From the NCBI GenBank assembly GCA_903915225.1, contig CAIWSB010000048.1, forward strand, positions 1 to 39,399: 39,399 nt of DNA, written 5' to 3'. Of this stretch, positions 13,635-22,526 are shown piece by piece (positions within the stretch are counted from its first letter, which is position 1; each line of letters starts with the position of its first letter). This stretch comes from an uncultured Candidatus Woesearchaeota archaeon. Lineage in GTDB: Archaea; Nanobdellota; Nanobdellia; Woesearchaeales; B29-G15. The translations under genes were made by a program, and so were the position numbers. Below the pieces are notes generated by a model, which was not told the origin of the DNA, made no database searches, and saw nothing but the letters and a program-made list of their open reading frames with translations.

Positions 13635-15092
13635 ATGGCGACATTGGAAGAGGCATTGGACTTTGCATTTGCAGAATTGGATGTATTGCCTAATAACCAA
13701 GCCTCAGTCAAGAATTTCCTCAATATGCTCAAGGAAAAGGACCTGAGCACATATGAGCATTCGGTGAGGGTGGGCCTGCTTGGTGTGAAGGTGGCGCGCC
13801 ACATGCACCTTGATCCCAAGGTGTTTCTTTTTGCCGGGGCGCTGCATGATATCGGAAAAATCATGATTGACCCAGAGGTTTTGAAGAAAACGGGGAGTTT
13901 CTCCGACTCTGATATGGAGGAGATGAGAAAACACCCAGAGTACACCTATAATCTCCTACATGGGGTCCATGACTTTTCAGCAGAGGTTGCGTTGCGCCAT
14001 CATAAATTCCAGGAGGAGGGATACCCGGAGACGCTGCCCAGGCCACCCTTCTCGCCAAATACAAGGGTGATGATCGATTATTTCGCCAGGCTGCTTTCCT
14101 TGGTGGATTTTTACGATGCAATCACCTCAAGGATGAATGAAAAATTTGGAGCCGGAAAGGGGCTTTCCCGTGAAGAAGTTAAATCCATTGTGCTGATGAA
14201 AAACCCTGACCAGAGATACCTCATCGAGGATCTTTACAATAATGGGATTTTCGGAGCAGAGGAAGGAATGCCCACAACGCCGATACAGGACATGCTTTAT
14301 GGAGACATTTGGAAGGATTGGGACGGGAAGAGAAACCCACAGGAAACAAGGAGATATGTCACTCTGGCCTGTGCACTGGAGCCACTCCCCGACAAGGCAG
14401 GCTGTACCACCAGGGGGACAGATATAAGCCGGCATCTGAAGCTGGAGTATTTTATCACTGCAGCCATAAACGTGGGGGATGCGTTTGAGGAACTGGCTGA
14501 GATGTTATCAAGGGGGCAGCCAAGGGTAATCTATCACCTGGCACGCAAGGCTCAGGTAGATTGCGCGAAAAACCGGGGAGGGGGACGCATCAATCAGGGA
14601 ATGCTTGAGATGCTGGTTCCCATAGTGGCCTCCCAAATTTTATTTGACCCTAATTACCAATTAAAGGTAGAAGAGATACTGGAAAAGGCAAAGGGGGTTA
14701 TGAAAAGCACATCCAGGGAGGATGTGGAAGAGCTCATAAAAATGAAGAGGATTGCTTACGATTTGTCTGCCTACCATGAAAGGGAGGTTCCGGCGCACCC
14801 TGATGCGGCAACAGTCTATGATTACTACGCGTTGGATCTGGAGAATTCCAGCAACCAAACGGGAATTGCCCACAACCGGGAATTTGTTTCAGGGTTTCAG
14901 ACAATCAAGCAGATGTATTATTCAATTATGGAAAGCAAACAGAAAAGCTTTGAGGGGAAGGTGGAAGAGGCTTATTCGGCAGCCAGGGGTGGCGTCCAAA
15001 GGGGGACTGGAAAGGGGCTAACTGCTGACTGTATTGCCTGCGCTATTTATCTTGCATTGTCAATGCATCCAAAAGAGAAGATTATCGTCTAA
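13635..15092 (+). CDS. HD-GYP-like phosphohydrolase with a novel C-terminal region
   Basis: 485 aa. Residues about 35-175 form an HD domain of the HD-GYP type: YEHSVRVGLL, LHDIGKIMID (His71-Asp72), KHPEYTYNLL, LRHHKFQEEGYP (HH 122-123, GYP 129-131) and SLVDFYDAITSR. In bacteria such domains hydrolyse cyclic di-GMP, but that signal is rare in archaea and no GGDEF protein is in the window, so the substrate is open. Consensus HHE is HHK here. The remaining 300 residues are helical and not recognised. They end in AARGGVQRGTGKGLTADCIACAIYLAL, which looks like a phosphate-binding or active-site segment. It is monocistronic and soluble. Confidence 0.7.
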   Translation: MATLEEALDFAFAELDVLPNNQASVKNFLNMLKEKDLSTYEHSVRVGLLGVKVARHMHLDPKVFLFAGALHDIGKIMIDPEVLKKTGSFSDSDMEEMRKHPEYTYNLLHGVHDFSAEVALRHHKFQEEGYPETLPRPPFSPNTRVMIDYFARLLSLVDFYDAITSRMNEKFGAGKGLSREEVKSIVLMKNPDQRYLIEDLYNNGIFGAEEGMPTTPIQDMLYGDIWKDWDGKRNPQETRRYVTLACALEPLPDKAGCTTRGTDISRHLKLEYFITAAINVGDAFEELAEMLSRGQPRVIYHLARKAQVDCAKNRGGGRINQGMLEMLVPIVASQILFDPNYQLKVEEILEKAKGVMKSTSREDVEELIKMKRIAYDLSAYHEREVPAHPDAATVYDYYALDLENSSNQTGIAHNREFVSGFQTIKQMYYSIMESKQKSFEGKVEEAYSAARGGVQRGTGKGLTADCIACAIYLALSMHPKEKIIV

Positions 15093-15099
15093 GGCGCCA

Positions 15100-15109
15100 G
15101 ATTTATAAA
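15100..15109 (+). promoter_or_regulatory. Box A for the glycosylation operon
   Basis: GATTTATAAA is centred about 29 nt before ATG 15134, predicting a leaderless first gene for the 15134-21383 operon. Confidence 0.5.
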
Positions 15110-15133
15110 CCCCCCAAAAGTCATCTATCCTGG

Positions 15134-16618
15134 ATGGGGCAGATCAAGGGATTTTTGGTTTTGTTTGTGGTTTTTGCTTTGGTTTTTGCCACCAGGGTGG
15201 GTTTCAACAGTTACCCTGCGCACTTTAGTGATAGCGAGAGCTATTACATACTGAGACAGGTGGATAGCATTAAAACAACTGGCATCCCTATCCAGGATGA
15301 TAAGCTTAGCTACGCAGGCAAGGCTGCCCCCACACTCCCGGGATATAGCTACCTGCTGGCTGGCGCATCATTATTGGGGGACTTCTTTGCATTCAAAATC
15401 CTCCCGGCCCTGTTGGCTACGGGATTAGCCATTGCCGTATATTTCACGGCCCTGGAGGTTGTGCGTAACAGCACACTGGCAGCCATCTGCGGGTTTTTTG
15501 CAGGGTTCATCCCCGAGCTGTTGAGGCTGACAACAAATTCATTAACTAAACACAATCTAACCCTGCTGCTTTTTGTATTAAGCGTCTACTACCTTATACG
15601 GCTTGAGAAAACCAAGGCTGCATTGCCGTGGCTTATCTTATCTTCAATGCTGCTCACAATGTTCAGCTCATTTGCCATAATCTTTGTGTTCGTCGTTTGG
15701 GTTTATCTCGGGATGCTCAAGATACAGGGGCTTGATATCCAGCCAAAAAGCTTCGAGTTCATGCTGTTTATCACTTTCCTCGTCCTACTGGTCAACAATT
15801 TGGCCATGATCCAGACTGGAATCCAAACCGGTATTCAGGGTATTGTCGCAAGCCTCCAGGGGAGCACTGTTTCAGGCTACGGCATTAACTGGGTGAATCT
15901 GCTCTCGGGTATAAATGTGGTCGTGCTGCTACTGGGGATATGGGGGGCTTACCTTGCCATGACAAAGGAAACAAAAAGGAGGGAGGCTGCGATGTTTATC
16001 AGCATCGCAGTGGCAATTATACTCATGGGGCTGTTTGGCGTCCTGGATTTGAGTATAATACTTAGCGCACTTGGTGTTACTTTCTCCATAACTGCAGCCT
16101 ATAGCCTTGAATCAATAATTGAGTATTTCTCAAAGCTGAGGCTTTCTGGCCGTCTACTACTGCTTGGCTTGTTTTTGCTGATACTGGCCCCGGTTGCATT
16201 GAGCGGGGTATACGAGGGATTCGCCAAGGCTGACGCCGGTGCGCAGGCGAGTGATGTGGCCGCATTGCTCTGGATGAAGAATAATTCTGGCAGCTATTCA
16301 ACTGTCCTTGCCCCCGTGGAGTATGGGCACCTAATAACTCTCTTTGCAGAGCGGCGTGATGTAATTGACACCAACCAGATAAGCTCCAAGGAGGCTGAGC
16401 AGCGGCTTAAGGAAGTGAATGTTGTGTACACTACCCAATTCGAGACAGAGGCGATGAGAATCCTTGATACATATAATATAAACTATATATTACTAAATCC
16501 AGAAATTGCCTCCCGGTTTAGGATAAACGGGCTGGCTTATGCAAACGATAAGGATTGCTTTGATCTTGTTTACAATAAAACAATGGAGATTTACTGGGTA
16601 AAATGCAGGCTAAGCTGA
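15134..16618 (+). CDS. GT-C-fold membrane glycosyltransferase, STT3/PMT-like
   Basis: 494 aa with about 11-12 membrane helices. After the first helix comes HFSDSESYYILRQVDSIKTTG, an acidic D-x-E loop in the place where GT-C enzymes hold the catalytic acid and metal. The C-terminal soluble part (ASDVAALLWMKNNSGSYSTVLAPVEYGHLITLFAERRDVIDTN) follows the 'WL..N...vvl...wG..i...a.R.vv.D' pattern of oligosaccharyltransferase-like proteins. It probably moves a sugar from a lipid carrier to a protein or glycan on the outer face. The canonical WWDYG motif of AglB is absent, so it is not called as the oligosaccharyltransferase itself. First gene of a six-gene operon; the next gene overlaps by 16 nt. 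Confidence 0.7.
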   Translation: MGQIKGFLVLFVVFALVFATRVGFNSYPAHFSDSESYYILRQVDSIKTTGIPIQDDKLSYAGKAAPTLPGYSYLLAGASLLGDFFAFKILPALLATGLAIAVYFTALEVVRNSTLAAICGFFAGFIPELLRLTTNSLTKHNLTLLLFVLSVYYLIRLEKTKAALPWLILSSMLLTMFSSFAIIFVFVVWVYLGMLKIQGLDIQPKSFEFMLFITFLVLLVNNLAMIQTGIQTGIQGIVASLQGSTVSGYGINWVNLLSGINVVVLLLGIWGAYLAMTKETKRREAAMFISIAVAIILMGLFGVLDLSIILSALGVTFSITAAYSLESIIEYFSKLRLSGRLLLLGLFLLILAPVALSGVYEGFAKADAGAQASDVAALLWMKNNSGSYSTVLAPVEYGHLITLFAERRDVIDTNQISSKEAEQRLKEVNVVYTTQFETEAMRILDTYNINYILLNPEIASRFRINGLAYANDKDCFDLVYNKTMEIYWVKCRLS

Positions 16619-18015
16619 TACGTTCCCTGGTTTTTGTACTATTGCTGGGTGCGCTGTTACTTGGCTCTGTGCCACTCATCCGCGGCCTCACTGGGCGCCC
16701 TTTGATTCATGACCCGCAGGGTTTCCAGAATTGCCGGATGGCCTCCATGGCCGGCCCAACAAATATCGTGTTCTGGGACAACCTTGTCAGGCCTGACAGG
16801 CTTGTCCACGCAAACCTGTACCATTTGTTCCTGGGGGCCTTTGCCAACAGCTGCGACCTGGCCGTGATTGCGCAGGTCTTGCTGGGTATATTGCTCAGCG
16901 TGGGTTTTTGGCTGCTGATGCAGCAGCTGGGTGTGGGCCAGGAACTTGCCCTGGTGGCAACACTTATCCTTCAACTCTCCCCAACTTATGTCTATGTATT
17001 CACAAACCCATTTTCAGCTGGTTTTGGCATTACTGGGATGGTGTTTGGTGCCTTGTTCTTGACAATGAAATGCAGGGGGGTCAAGGGCTGGATTTACCGG
17101 GGATTGACTGTTCTTTGCTTTATTATTTCCATGGGCTCTGGGCCTTGGTATCTTTTTGCTTCCCTAATAATACTCTGGGGCGAAACAATCGTAAATAAGA
17201 TGAGGCCTTATCTAGCAATCGTTGCCACATTAATTGCAGGGTTTGTGTTTTACTATCTGGATTATGCTGGGGTGCTTGTGCCAGGTTTAGTGCCTTTTTC
17301 AACTATCTTGAATAATCTGGTGTTTGAGCTGGGTAGCGCCGGGGGATTGAGTACCAGTTGTATTATCCTGGGGATTACCGGGGTGCTGGTTTCCTGGGTC
17401 AAGTTACCCAGGCTCATTACCTGTTATGTGCTGCTTTTCGCCACCTTTGTTGGGGTTTTCTTCTTTAAAGACGCAGGTTTTATACTCCTCGTCATCCTCC
17501 CTGGATTTGCGGCCTTTATAGTCTTGAGGATTTTTGAGCACAAATGGGTATCACAAACTCTAAAATATGTCACACTGGGGCTTGCATTCTTTTGCCTGGC
17601 CTTCTCGGGGGTAATGGCCTGCATACATGATGTTTCAGTGGGCCCAACCCAATCTGAATTTGATGCGTTTAAATTCCTCAAGGAGTTGCCCTCGCACCAG
17701 ACTGTGCTCTCATCCCCCGAATATGGGGCTGCTATCCAGGCAATTGCGGGGAAACCCGTGATGCTGGATTCAATCTCCGATATAAAACCCTCACTCAATG
17801 AGACCAGGACAATTTTATACACCAGAAATTTGATTCGGGCGAAAACCCTATTGGATAAATACAGTGTGGGCTACATAATGATTACCCCTGCAATGAAAAC
17901 TGGTGGGATTTGGGACGAAAGCGATCAGGGCCTGCTATTCTTGCTGCGCAACAATGAAACATTTAAAAAATTGGAATCGGTTAACGGGATTGAGGTCTGG
18001 CAGGTGTTGAGATGA
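16603..18015 (+). CDS. Polytopic membrane protein, GT-C-like
   Basis: 470 aa with an N-terminal hydrophobic helix and about 10 more. The plan mirrors the preceding gene: an extracellular loop after helix 1, a membrane core, and a C-terminal domain (FKFLKELPSHQTVLSSPEYGAAIQAIAGKPVMLDSISDI...LLDKYSVGYIMITPAM). That domain resembles the 'vl..pe.G..i...ag..v..D' region of STT3-like proteins. No clear catalytic D-x-D/E loop is seen, so it may be a non-catalytic or divergent partner of the upstream protein. It overlaps both neighbours, so translation is coupled. Confidence 0.6.
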   Translation: MQAKLIRSLVFVLLLGALLLGSVPLIRGLTGRPLIHDPQGFQNCRMASMAGPTNIVFWDNLVRPDRLVHANLYHLFLGAFANSCDLAVIAQVLLGILLSVGFWLLMQQLGVGQELALVATLILQLSPTYVYVFTNPFSAGFGITGMVFGALFLTMKCRGVKGWIYRGLTVLCFIISMGSGPWYLFASLIILWGETIVNKMRPYLAIVATLIAGFVFYYLDYAGVLVPGLVPFSTILNNLVFELGSAGGLSTSCIILGITGVLVSWVKLPRLITCYVLLFATFVGVFFFKDAGFILLVILPGFAAFIVLRIFEHKWVSQTLKYVTLGLAFFCLAFSGVMACIHDVSVGPTQSEFDAFKFLKELPSHQTVLSSPEYGAAIQAIAGKPVMLDSISDIKPSLNETRTILYTRNLIRAKTLLDKYSVGYIMITPAMKTGGIWDESDQGLLFLLRNNETFKKLESVNGIEVWQVLR

Positions 18016-19277
18016 ATCTCCTACTACGCATACCGCTGTTGCTGCTCTATTTTGGGCTGCTCTACTCCCTGGTGTTCTTCCTGCTCACTTTTTTGCAAGG
18101 TAACGATTCATTCAAGAAAGTTAAAACTTCACGCATTACAAAAACACTCAGCGTTACTATTGCTGTGCCCGCTTACAACGAAGGGGACACAATTTACAGG
18201 ACAATTGAATCTATTGTCAAGCTCCAGTACCCAAGGGATAAGCTCCAGATAATTGTGGTTAATGATGGCTCCAAGGATAACACAGAGGAAGAGGCCAAAC
18301 GTGCCGTGGTGGATTTCCCGGAATTTGATATTGCTGTTGTGAGCCAGGAGAATCAGGGTAAGGCGACTGCAATGAACCGGGCTCTGGCACTGGCTCGCGG
18401 AGAGCTTTTTGCCTGCCTTGATGCAGACTCCCAGGTGGACCCGGCTACTCTAAAAAAGATAGTTGGGGTTTTTAATGAGAAGGGCACGGCAGTTGCGCTT
18501 GTGACGCCTGCAATGCGGGTGCGTGAGCCAAAAAACCTGCTCCAGAGGCTTCAAAGAATAGAGTATATTGTCTCAATCCTGCTCCAGAGGCTTCTCGCGC
18601 ATATGGACTCAATCTATGTCGCCCCGGGGCCCTTTAGTGTTTATAGAACTAAGATAATTAAAGGGCTGGGCGGGTTTGACAGGAGGAATCTAACAGAGGA
18701 CCAGGAGATCGCTTACAGGATGCAATTCAATGATATGAAGATTGAGCATTGCCCGGATGGTTATGTTTACACCGAGTGCCCAAAGAGTGTTTTCAAGCTC
18801 TTCAAGCAGAGGAACCGCTGGTTCAAGGGGAGCCTTATTAACATCTTCAAATACAAGAGGATGATGCTCAACAAGCGTTACGGCCATTTTGGGGTTTTTC
18901 AGATGCCCCTCAACCTCTTTTCCTTTTTCCTGGGGATTGGTGCTGTTTTTTTCTTTGTCTACATCTCATTGAGGCCGCTGGCCCGGCAATTCAAGGATCT
19001 TTGGCTGACAAACTTTGACATATTGACCTGGTTGCGGGATTTTAAGATAAGATTTAGTCTACTGGACCTTAATATGGGTGTGCTTTTTATTCTTGCTATG
19101 CTTCTCGTATTCACCTTGGCAATATTTTACCTAGCGCATAGGAATGTGGATGAGAAGATGGGCTCAGAGCGGTTTCTGCCTTTATTGGGCTACTTTTTCG
19201 TGTATTACCTTTTACTGGCAGTCTTCTGCTGCCTGGCCATCATCGAGCTAGGGGTTGGAAGGAGGCAGAAATGGTGA
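18012..19277 (+). CDS. Membrane-bound family 2 glycosyltransferase
   Basis: 421 aa. An N-terminal membrane helix is followed by a GT2 (GT-A fold) domain: VAVPAYNEGDTIYRTIESI, IIVVNDGSKDNTEE, GKATAMNRAL, CLDADSQVDP (DAD metal site), TEDQEIAYRM (catalytic Asp) and QRNRWFKGSL (the Q-x-x-R-W motif of processive synthases). Three C-terminal helices complete the cellulose/hyaluronan synthase-like plan. It probably builds or extends a surface polysaccharide from a nucleotide sugar in the cytoplasm. The start overlaps the preceding stop (ATGA). Confidence 0.85.
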   Translation: MNLLLRIPLLLLYFGLLYSLVFFLLTFLQGNDSFKKVKTSRITKTLSVTIAVPAYNEGDTIYRTIESIVKLQYPRDKLQIIVVNDGSKDNTEEEAKRAVVDFPEFDIAVVSQENQGKATAMNRALALARGELFACLDADSQVDPATLKKIVGVFNEKGTAVALVTPAMRVREPKNLLQRLQRIEYIVSILLQRLLAHMDSIYVAPGPFSVYRTKIIKGLGGFDRRNLTEDQEIAYRMQFNDMKIEHCPDGYVYTECPKSVFKLFKQRNRWFKGSLINIFKYKRMMLNKRYGHFGVFQMPLNLFSFFLGIGAVFFFVYISLRPLARQFKDLWLTNFDILTWLRDFKIRFSLLDLNMGVLFILAMLLVFTLAIFYLAHRNVDEKMGSERFLPLLGYFFVYYLLLAVFCCLAIIELGVGRRQKW

Positions 19278-19963
19278 AGCGTGAGCTCTATATATCCAGG
19301 TATATTGTGGCGGGAGTAATAACTGCGCTAATATTTATTCTGGGGCTTATGCTGGGCCTGATTATAGACTACGCAAGGGTTCAGTATGCCAACGGGGCCG
19401 GGAATGAGCAAGATGTCAATTTTAAAAGCCTCCAGGTTAATTCCCTTCTCCTGGACCAGTTTCAGTCCAGCAGCGAGCTCTGCAACGTGCTCAAGGTTTC
19501 GCTGGAGCAGGTGCTTGTTGACCTCAGCTACTCCCTCGATAAGGTGACCCAGTACGAGAAGGATAGTGATATCAACAAACAGGAGTACCAGCTTGCACTG
19601 CGCAATTATCTGCTGGATAACATAAGGTACTGGCTTTATGCAACACGGGGCAACGAGCTATGCAACATGGATATGGTGACTGTGCTTTACTTTTATTCCG
19701 GCCAAACCTGTGACATCTGCCCAACCCAGGGTACGCTTTTAACTTACTATAAGAAGAAATACGGGAACGAGCTCCTGGTGTTCCCCATAGATGTGGACCT
19801 CAGGAAGCAGGAAAAGGTCGTGCCGGTGCTTCAGGGCATTTTTGACATAAAGCAATATCCAACCTTGATAATAAATAATCAAAAGTTTGAGGGGATTGTC
19901 AACAATGAGGACCTGGGGAAACTTATCTGCCATTCATACAAGAATCAGAGCAAATGCAAGTAA
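19271..19963 (+). CDS. Membrane-anchored thioredoxin-like protein
   Basis: 230 aa. One N-terminal membrane helix (residues about 10-32) is followed by a helical linker and a thioredoxin-like domain (about 135-225). VLYFYSGQTCDICPTQ carries C-D-I-C at the usual CxxC place, and QYPTLIIN has the cis-proline region. The orientation (K/R before, mixed charge after) fits an extracellular domain. It may form or shuffle disulfides in surface proteins, matching the many cysteine-rich secreted proteins nearby. It is embedded in the glycosylation operon and overlaps both neighbours. Confidence 0.75.
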   Translation: MVKRELYISRYIVAGVITALIFILGLMLGLIIDYARVQYANGAGNEQDVNFKSLQVNSLLLDQFQSSSELCNVLKVSLEQVLVDLSYSLDKVTQYEKDSDINKQEYQLALRNYLLDNIRYWLYATRGNELCNMDMVTVLYFYSGQTCDICPTQGTLLTYYKKKYGNELLVFPIDVDLRKQEKVVPVLQGIFDIKQYPTLIINNQKFEGIVNNEDLGKLICHSYKNQSKCK

Positions 19964-21383
19964 AATCTGGCTGGGGCTTGTGCTCGCCATCTTTCTTGGG
20001 GTAAAGCTGTTCCAGCTCACGGAGTACCATCTCCCCATCTGGGATGAGGCTGTCTATGTTGGCATGGGGAAATGGCTTTTTTCAGGAGGCTCAGTGGGGC
20101 TCTGGGAGCCTATACGGCCGCTCTTATTCCCGGTGGTGCTTGGATTCTACTGGTGGCTTGGCTTGCCCGTTGTGCTTATGGGCGAAATTACTCAGGTGTT
20201 AGTCGGGGCTGCAATTCTGGTGCTGACTTACCTGATTGCCATGAGGGTATTCAATTGGAGGGTTGGGATTCTTGCAAGCCTTACCCTCTCAATATACCCC
20301 ATATTTTTCCAAAACTCGAACCTGCTGCTTGTTGAAACGACATCTACCCTGTTTGTGCTCCTGGCCCTATATTCATTCATTTGCGGGAGAGCAATGGCTG
20401 CAGGGGTTTTCGCAGGCTTGGCATTTCTCACCAGGTTTCCCCAAGGGCTTGTGCTGCCCGTTCTAATGTTTGCCTGCTTAGGAAAGCGAGGTTGGTGGAA
20501 GCGTGCAGCGGCCATCTGTATAGGGTTTGGGCTTATCTGCATCCCTTTCCTTGTTTTCAATCTAATATCCTATTCTGGGCAAGGCCCGATTGCAGCCATG
20601 CTATACCCCCTCAAGGTTGCATCAGTTCACCAAAGCAACCCTTTCGAGGCTGCTCCGGGGAATTGGTGGCAGAAACTGCTGTTTTATTTCACCGAGCTCA
20701 CCACGCAGAGTTGGCTATTCCTGCTTATCCTGCCCGGCCTGCTGTTCACCGTATTATACCGGCTCTTCAGACAGCAGAAGGTAAGGCTAATGCTTATAAT
20801 GATTTTGCTCTATATTATGTATTATACATATATAATAAATAAGCAGACTCGGTTTGCCATTTCATTTTTGCCAGTTGCCTGCATATTCATTGCATATGGC
20901 GGGTTTGCACTCTACCACCTATTTGCAGGAGGGATCCCACGTGCACGTTTCTTTTTTACCTTTATCTGCCTGGCCGTTCTCCTGCTGCTGTTGGTTCAAC
21001 CTATTAAACAGGATCTGAAGTACATTGGCTGGCGCTACAAATCAGAGCCGCCTATTGTTGAAGGGTTTTACCGTTACTTTGAAACCCATAAAACCTATGA
21101 GGCAATTCTCACAGCCGATCCCGTGCCTGCGGCATACACAGACGCCTTGTTCATACCTGCCTATAACAATGTGTCAGATGGGCTATCAAAGTTTGGCTCA
21201 GCAATGGGTGCAGGCTGGATAATATTCAAGCTAAGCCCATACCCGTGCCTACAGGGCGACTTGAAATGCGCCTCAGAAAAAGATGAAATGGTGCGGGCTG
21301 TTAGTAGAAACCAGTTAATCTATACTGAGAGCTTTTTCGGAGAGACCTATCAAATATACCATATAGTAAGCTCACCGGATTAG
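19905..21383 (+). CDS. GT39/ArnT-like membrane glycosyltransferase
   Basis: 492 aa from ATG at 19905. The track ORF starts at a TTG six codons earlier, and GAGGGG lies just before the ATG. About 11 membrane helices. The first loop LPIWDEAVYVGMGKWLF holds the DEA.Y motif of PMT/ArnT-type GT-C enzymes, which use lipid-linked sugars, and the cytoplasmic helix ends are basic. The C-terminal domain (YRYFETHKTYEAILTADPVPAAYTDALFIPAYNNVSDG) is extracellular. Last gene of the operon; it overlaps the thioredoxin-like gene by 59 nt and converges on the next gene with a 12-nt overlap. Confidence 0.75.
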   Translation: MRTWGNLSAIHTRIRANASKIWLGLVLAIFLGVKLFQLTEYHLPIWDEAVYVGMGKWLFSGGSVGLWEPIRPLLFPVVLGFYWWLGLPVVLMGEITQVLVGAAILVLTYLIAMRVFNWRVGILASLTLSIYPIFFQNSNLLLVETTSTLFVLLALYSFICGRAMAAGVFAGLAFLTRFPQGLVLPVLMFACLGKRGWWKRAAAICIGFGLICIPFLVFNLISYSGQGPIAAMLYPLKVASVHQSNPFEAAPGNWWQKLLFYFTELTTQSWLFLLILPGLLFTVLYRLFRQQKVRLMLIMILLYIMYYTYIINKQTRFAISFLPVACIFIAYGGFALYHLFAGGIPRARFFFTFICLAVLLLLLVQPIKQDLKYIGWRYKSEPPIVEGFYRYFETHKTYEAILTADPVPAAYTDALFIPAYNNVSDGLSKFGSAMGAGWIIFKLSPYPCLQGDLKCASEKDEMVRAVSRNQLIYTESFFGETYQIYHIVSSPD

Positions 21384-22046
21384 GGATTTGAGCATGCATA
21401 CTAGGTGCCTCTTGCTAATCTTGCTCTCCCCTGCAGTCCTCAACCCGAATGTGTAATTAACCTTCCCTATTCTTGTGCTGCGCGGAAGGCCCTTGGCAAC
21501 ATCAAACAATACCTTGAAACCCTCGGGCACAAAATGGTTTTTGTTGGCCTTCTGAATTAGCTCTGTCCTTATGCCAAAAAAGCCCGACATTGGGTCTGGA
21601 ATCGGCCGTCTGAATGTGATGAGCATTCTCTTGGCTGCCAGGATTGTGCCTCCAATTGAAATCAGCTTGCGCTTAAGCGACCAGCCCGGGGTTCCGGTGC
21701 GGGCACCCACAACAAGGTCATACTTTTCCAAAGCTGCTGCAATCTCCCCCACTTTCTCCGGCGGATGCTGGAAGTCGCAGTCCATGACAATTATGTTTTT
21801 CGTTTTGGCTTTGGAGGCTGCATCAAGAACAGAGGCTGTTAAACCTTTTACCTTTTCCTTTCCCCTATCTAATAGAATAACTCCTTGAGCAGAGAACTCG
21901 TTAACTATTTCCTGGGTCTTGTCCTTGGAGCCGTCATCGCTCACAATAATTGGGGTTGAAGGGTAAAGCTTGAGGAGTGTATCTAACATTCTTCCAATGT
22001 TCCCCTCCTCGTTTAGGGTCGGCAGTATTATTGCAATGTTTTTCAT
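21372..22046 (-). CDS. Dolichol-phosphate mannosyltransferase-like GT2 enzyme
   Basis: 224 aa. The GT2 domain covers nearly the whole protein: IAIILPTLNEEGNIGRMLDTLL, IIVSDDGSKDKTQEIV, IIVMDCDFQHPPE (D-x-D), VVGAR and PIPDPMSGFFGIRTEL. The order and the short length without membrane helices match DPM1-type polyprenyl-phosphate sugar synthases. It would supply the lipid-linked sugars that the GT-C enzymes of the facing operon need. Its start overlaps the MBF1 stop (ATGA), so it belongs to the minus-strand operon. Confidence 0.85.
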   Translation of the reverse strand: MKNIAIILPTLNEEGNIGRMLDTLLKLYPSTPIIVSDDGSKDKTQEIVNEFSAQGVILLDRGKEKVKGLTASVLDAASKAKTKNIIVMDCDFQHPPEKVGEIAAALEKYDLVVGARTGTPGWSLKRKLISIGGTILAAKRMLITFRRPIPDPMSGFFGIRTELIQKANKNHFVPEGFKVLFDVAKGLPRSTRIGKVNYTFGLRTAGESKISKRHLVCMLKSLIR

Positions 22047-22507
22047 TTCTTGAGCTTTATTGCATCCCCCAGTGTTAGTTCATCCGGCTTACCGGATTTT
22101 GCAGATGCTGCTGCTGCCTTATCCTCTGCCGCAACCTCCACTAGTTTTACCCCCAGGAAATGCTCGAGCTTGTGGGCAAGCTCAATTGAGGGTGTTATTG
22201 TTCCGGTCTCAATCTTGTGCACCAAGGATTCCTTCTCATTTATCTTCTTGGCAAAATCAATTTGCTTTAGCCCCAGCTGCTCCCTCTTGTTCTTGATAAT
22301 TGAAGCAAACCACGGCACAACCTGCTGCAGGGGCTCTTCGCGGGAGGGAGTTTTTACTACAGGTTTTGATTGTTGGGTTGGAACGTGTTCTGCAATCTTG
22401 CCAATTATCTCACCAAAAGATGCGCAGGATTGGCATGCATTCAATACTGTGCCCTCCACCTTGGCCTTGAAAAGTTGTGCTTCCTTACCGCAAATATCAC
22501 ATTGCAT
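22043..22507 (-). CDS. Archaeal multiprotein bridging factor 1 (MBF1)
   Basis: 154 aa from ATG at 22507. The track start is a GTG that forms part of the AAGGTG ribosome-binding site. An N-terminal zinc ribbon (MQCDICGKEAQLF...NACQSC) is followed by a linker and a Cro/C1-type helix-turn-helix (ASIIKNKREQLGLKQIDFAKKINEKESLVHKIETGTITPSIELAHKLEHFLGVKLVE), the standard archaeal MBF1 plan. Archaeal MBF1 is linked to the small ribosomal subunit and translation. It overlaps the downstream GT2 gene by 4 nt and follows the lipoprotein gene by 19 nt. Confidence 0.9.
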   Translation of the reverse strand: MQCDICGKEAQLFKAKVEGTVLNACQSCASFGEIIGKIAEHVPTQQSKPVVKTPSREEPLQQVVPWFASIIKNKREQLGLKQIDFAKKINEKESLVHKIETGTITPSIELAHKLEHFLGVKLVEVAAEDKAAAASAKSGKPDELTLGDAIKLKK

Positions 22508-22526
22508 TTTTAACACCTTATTTTGT

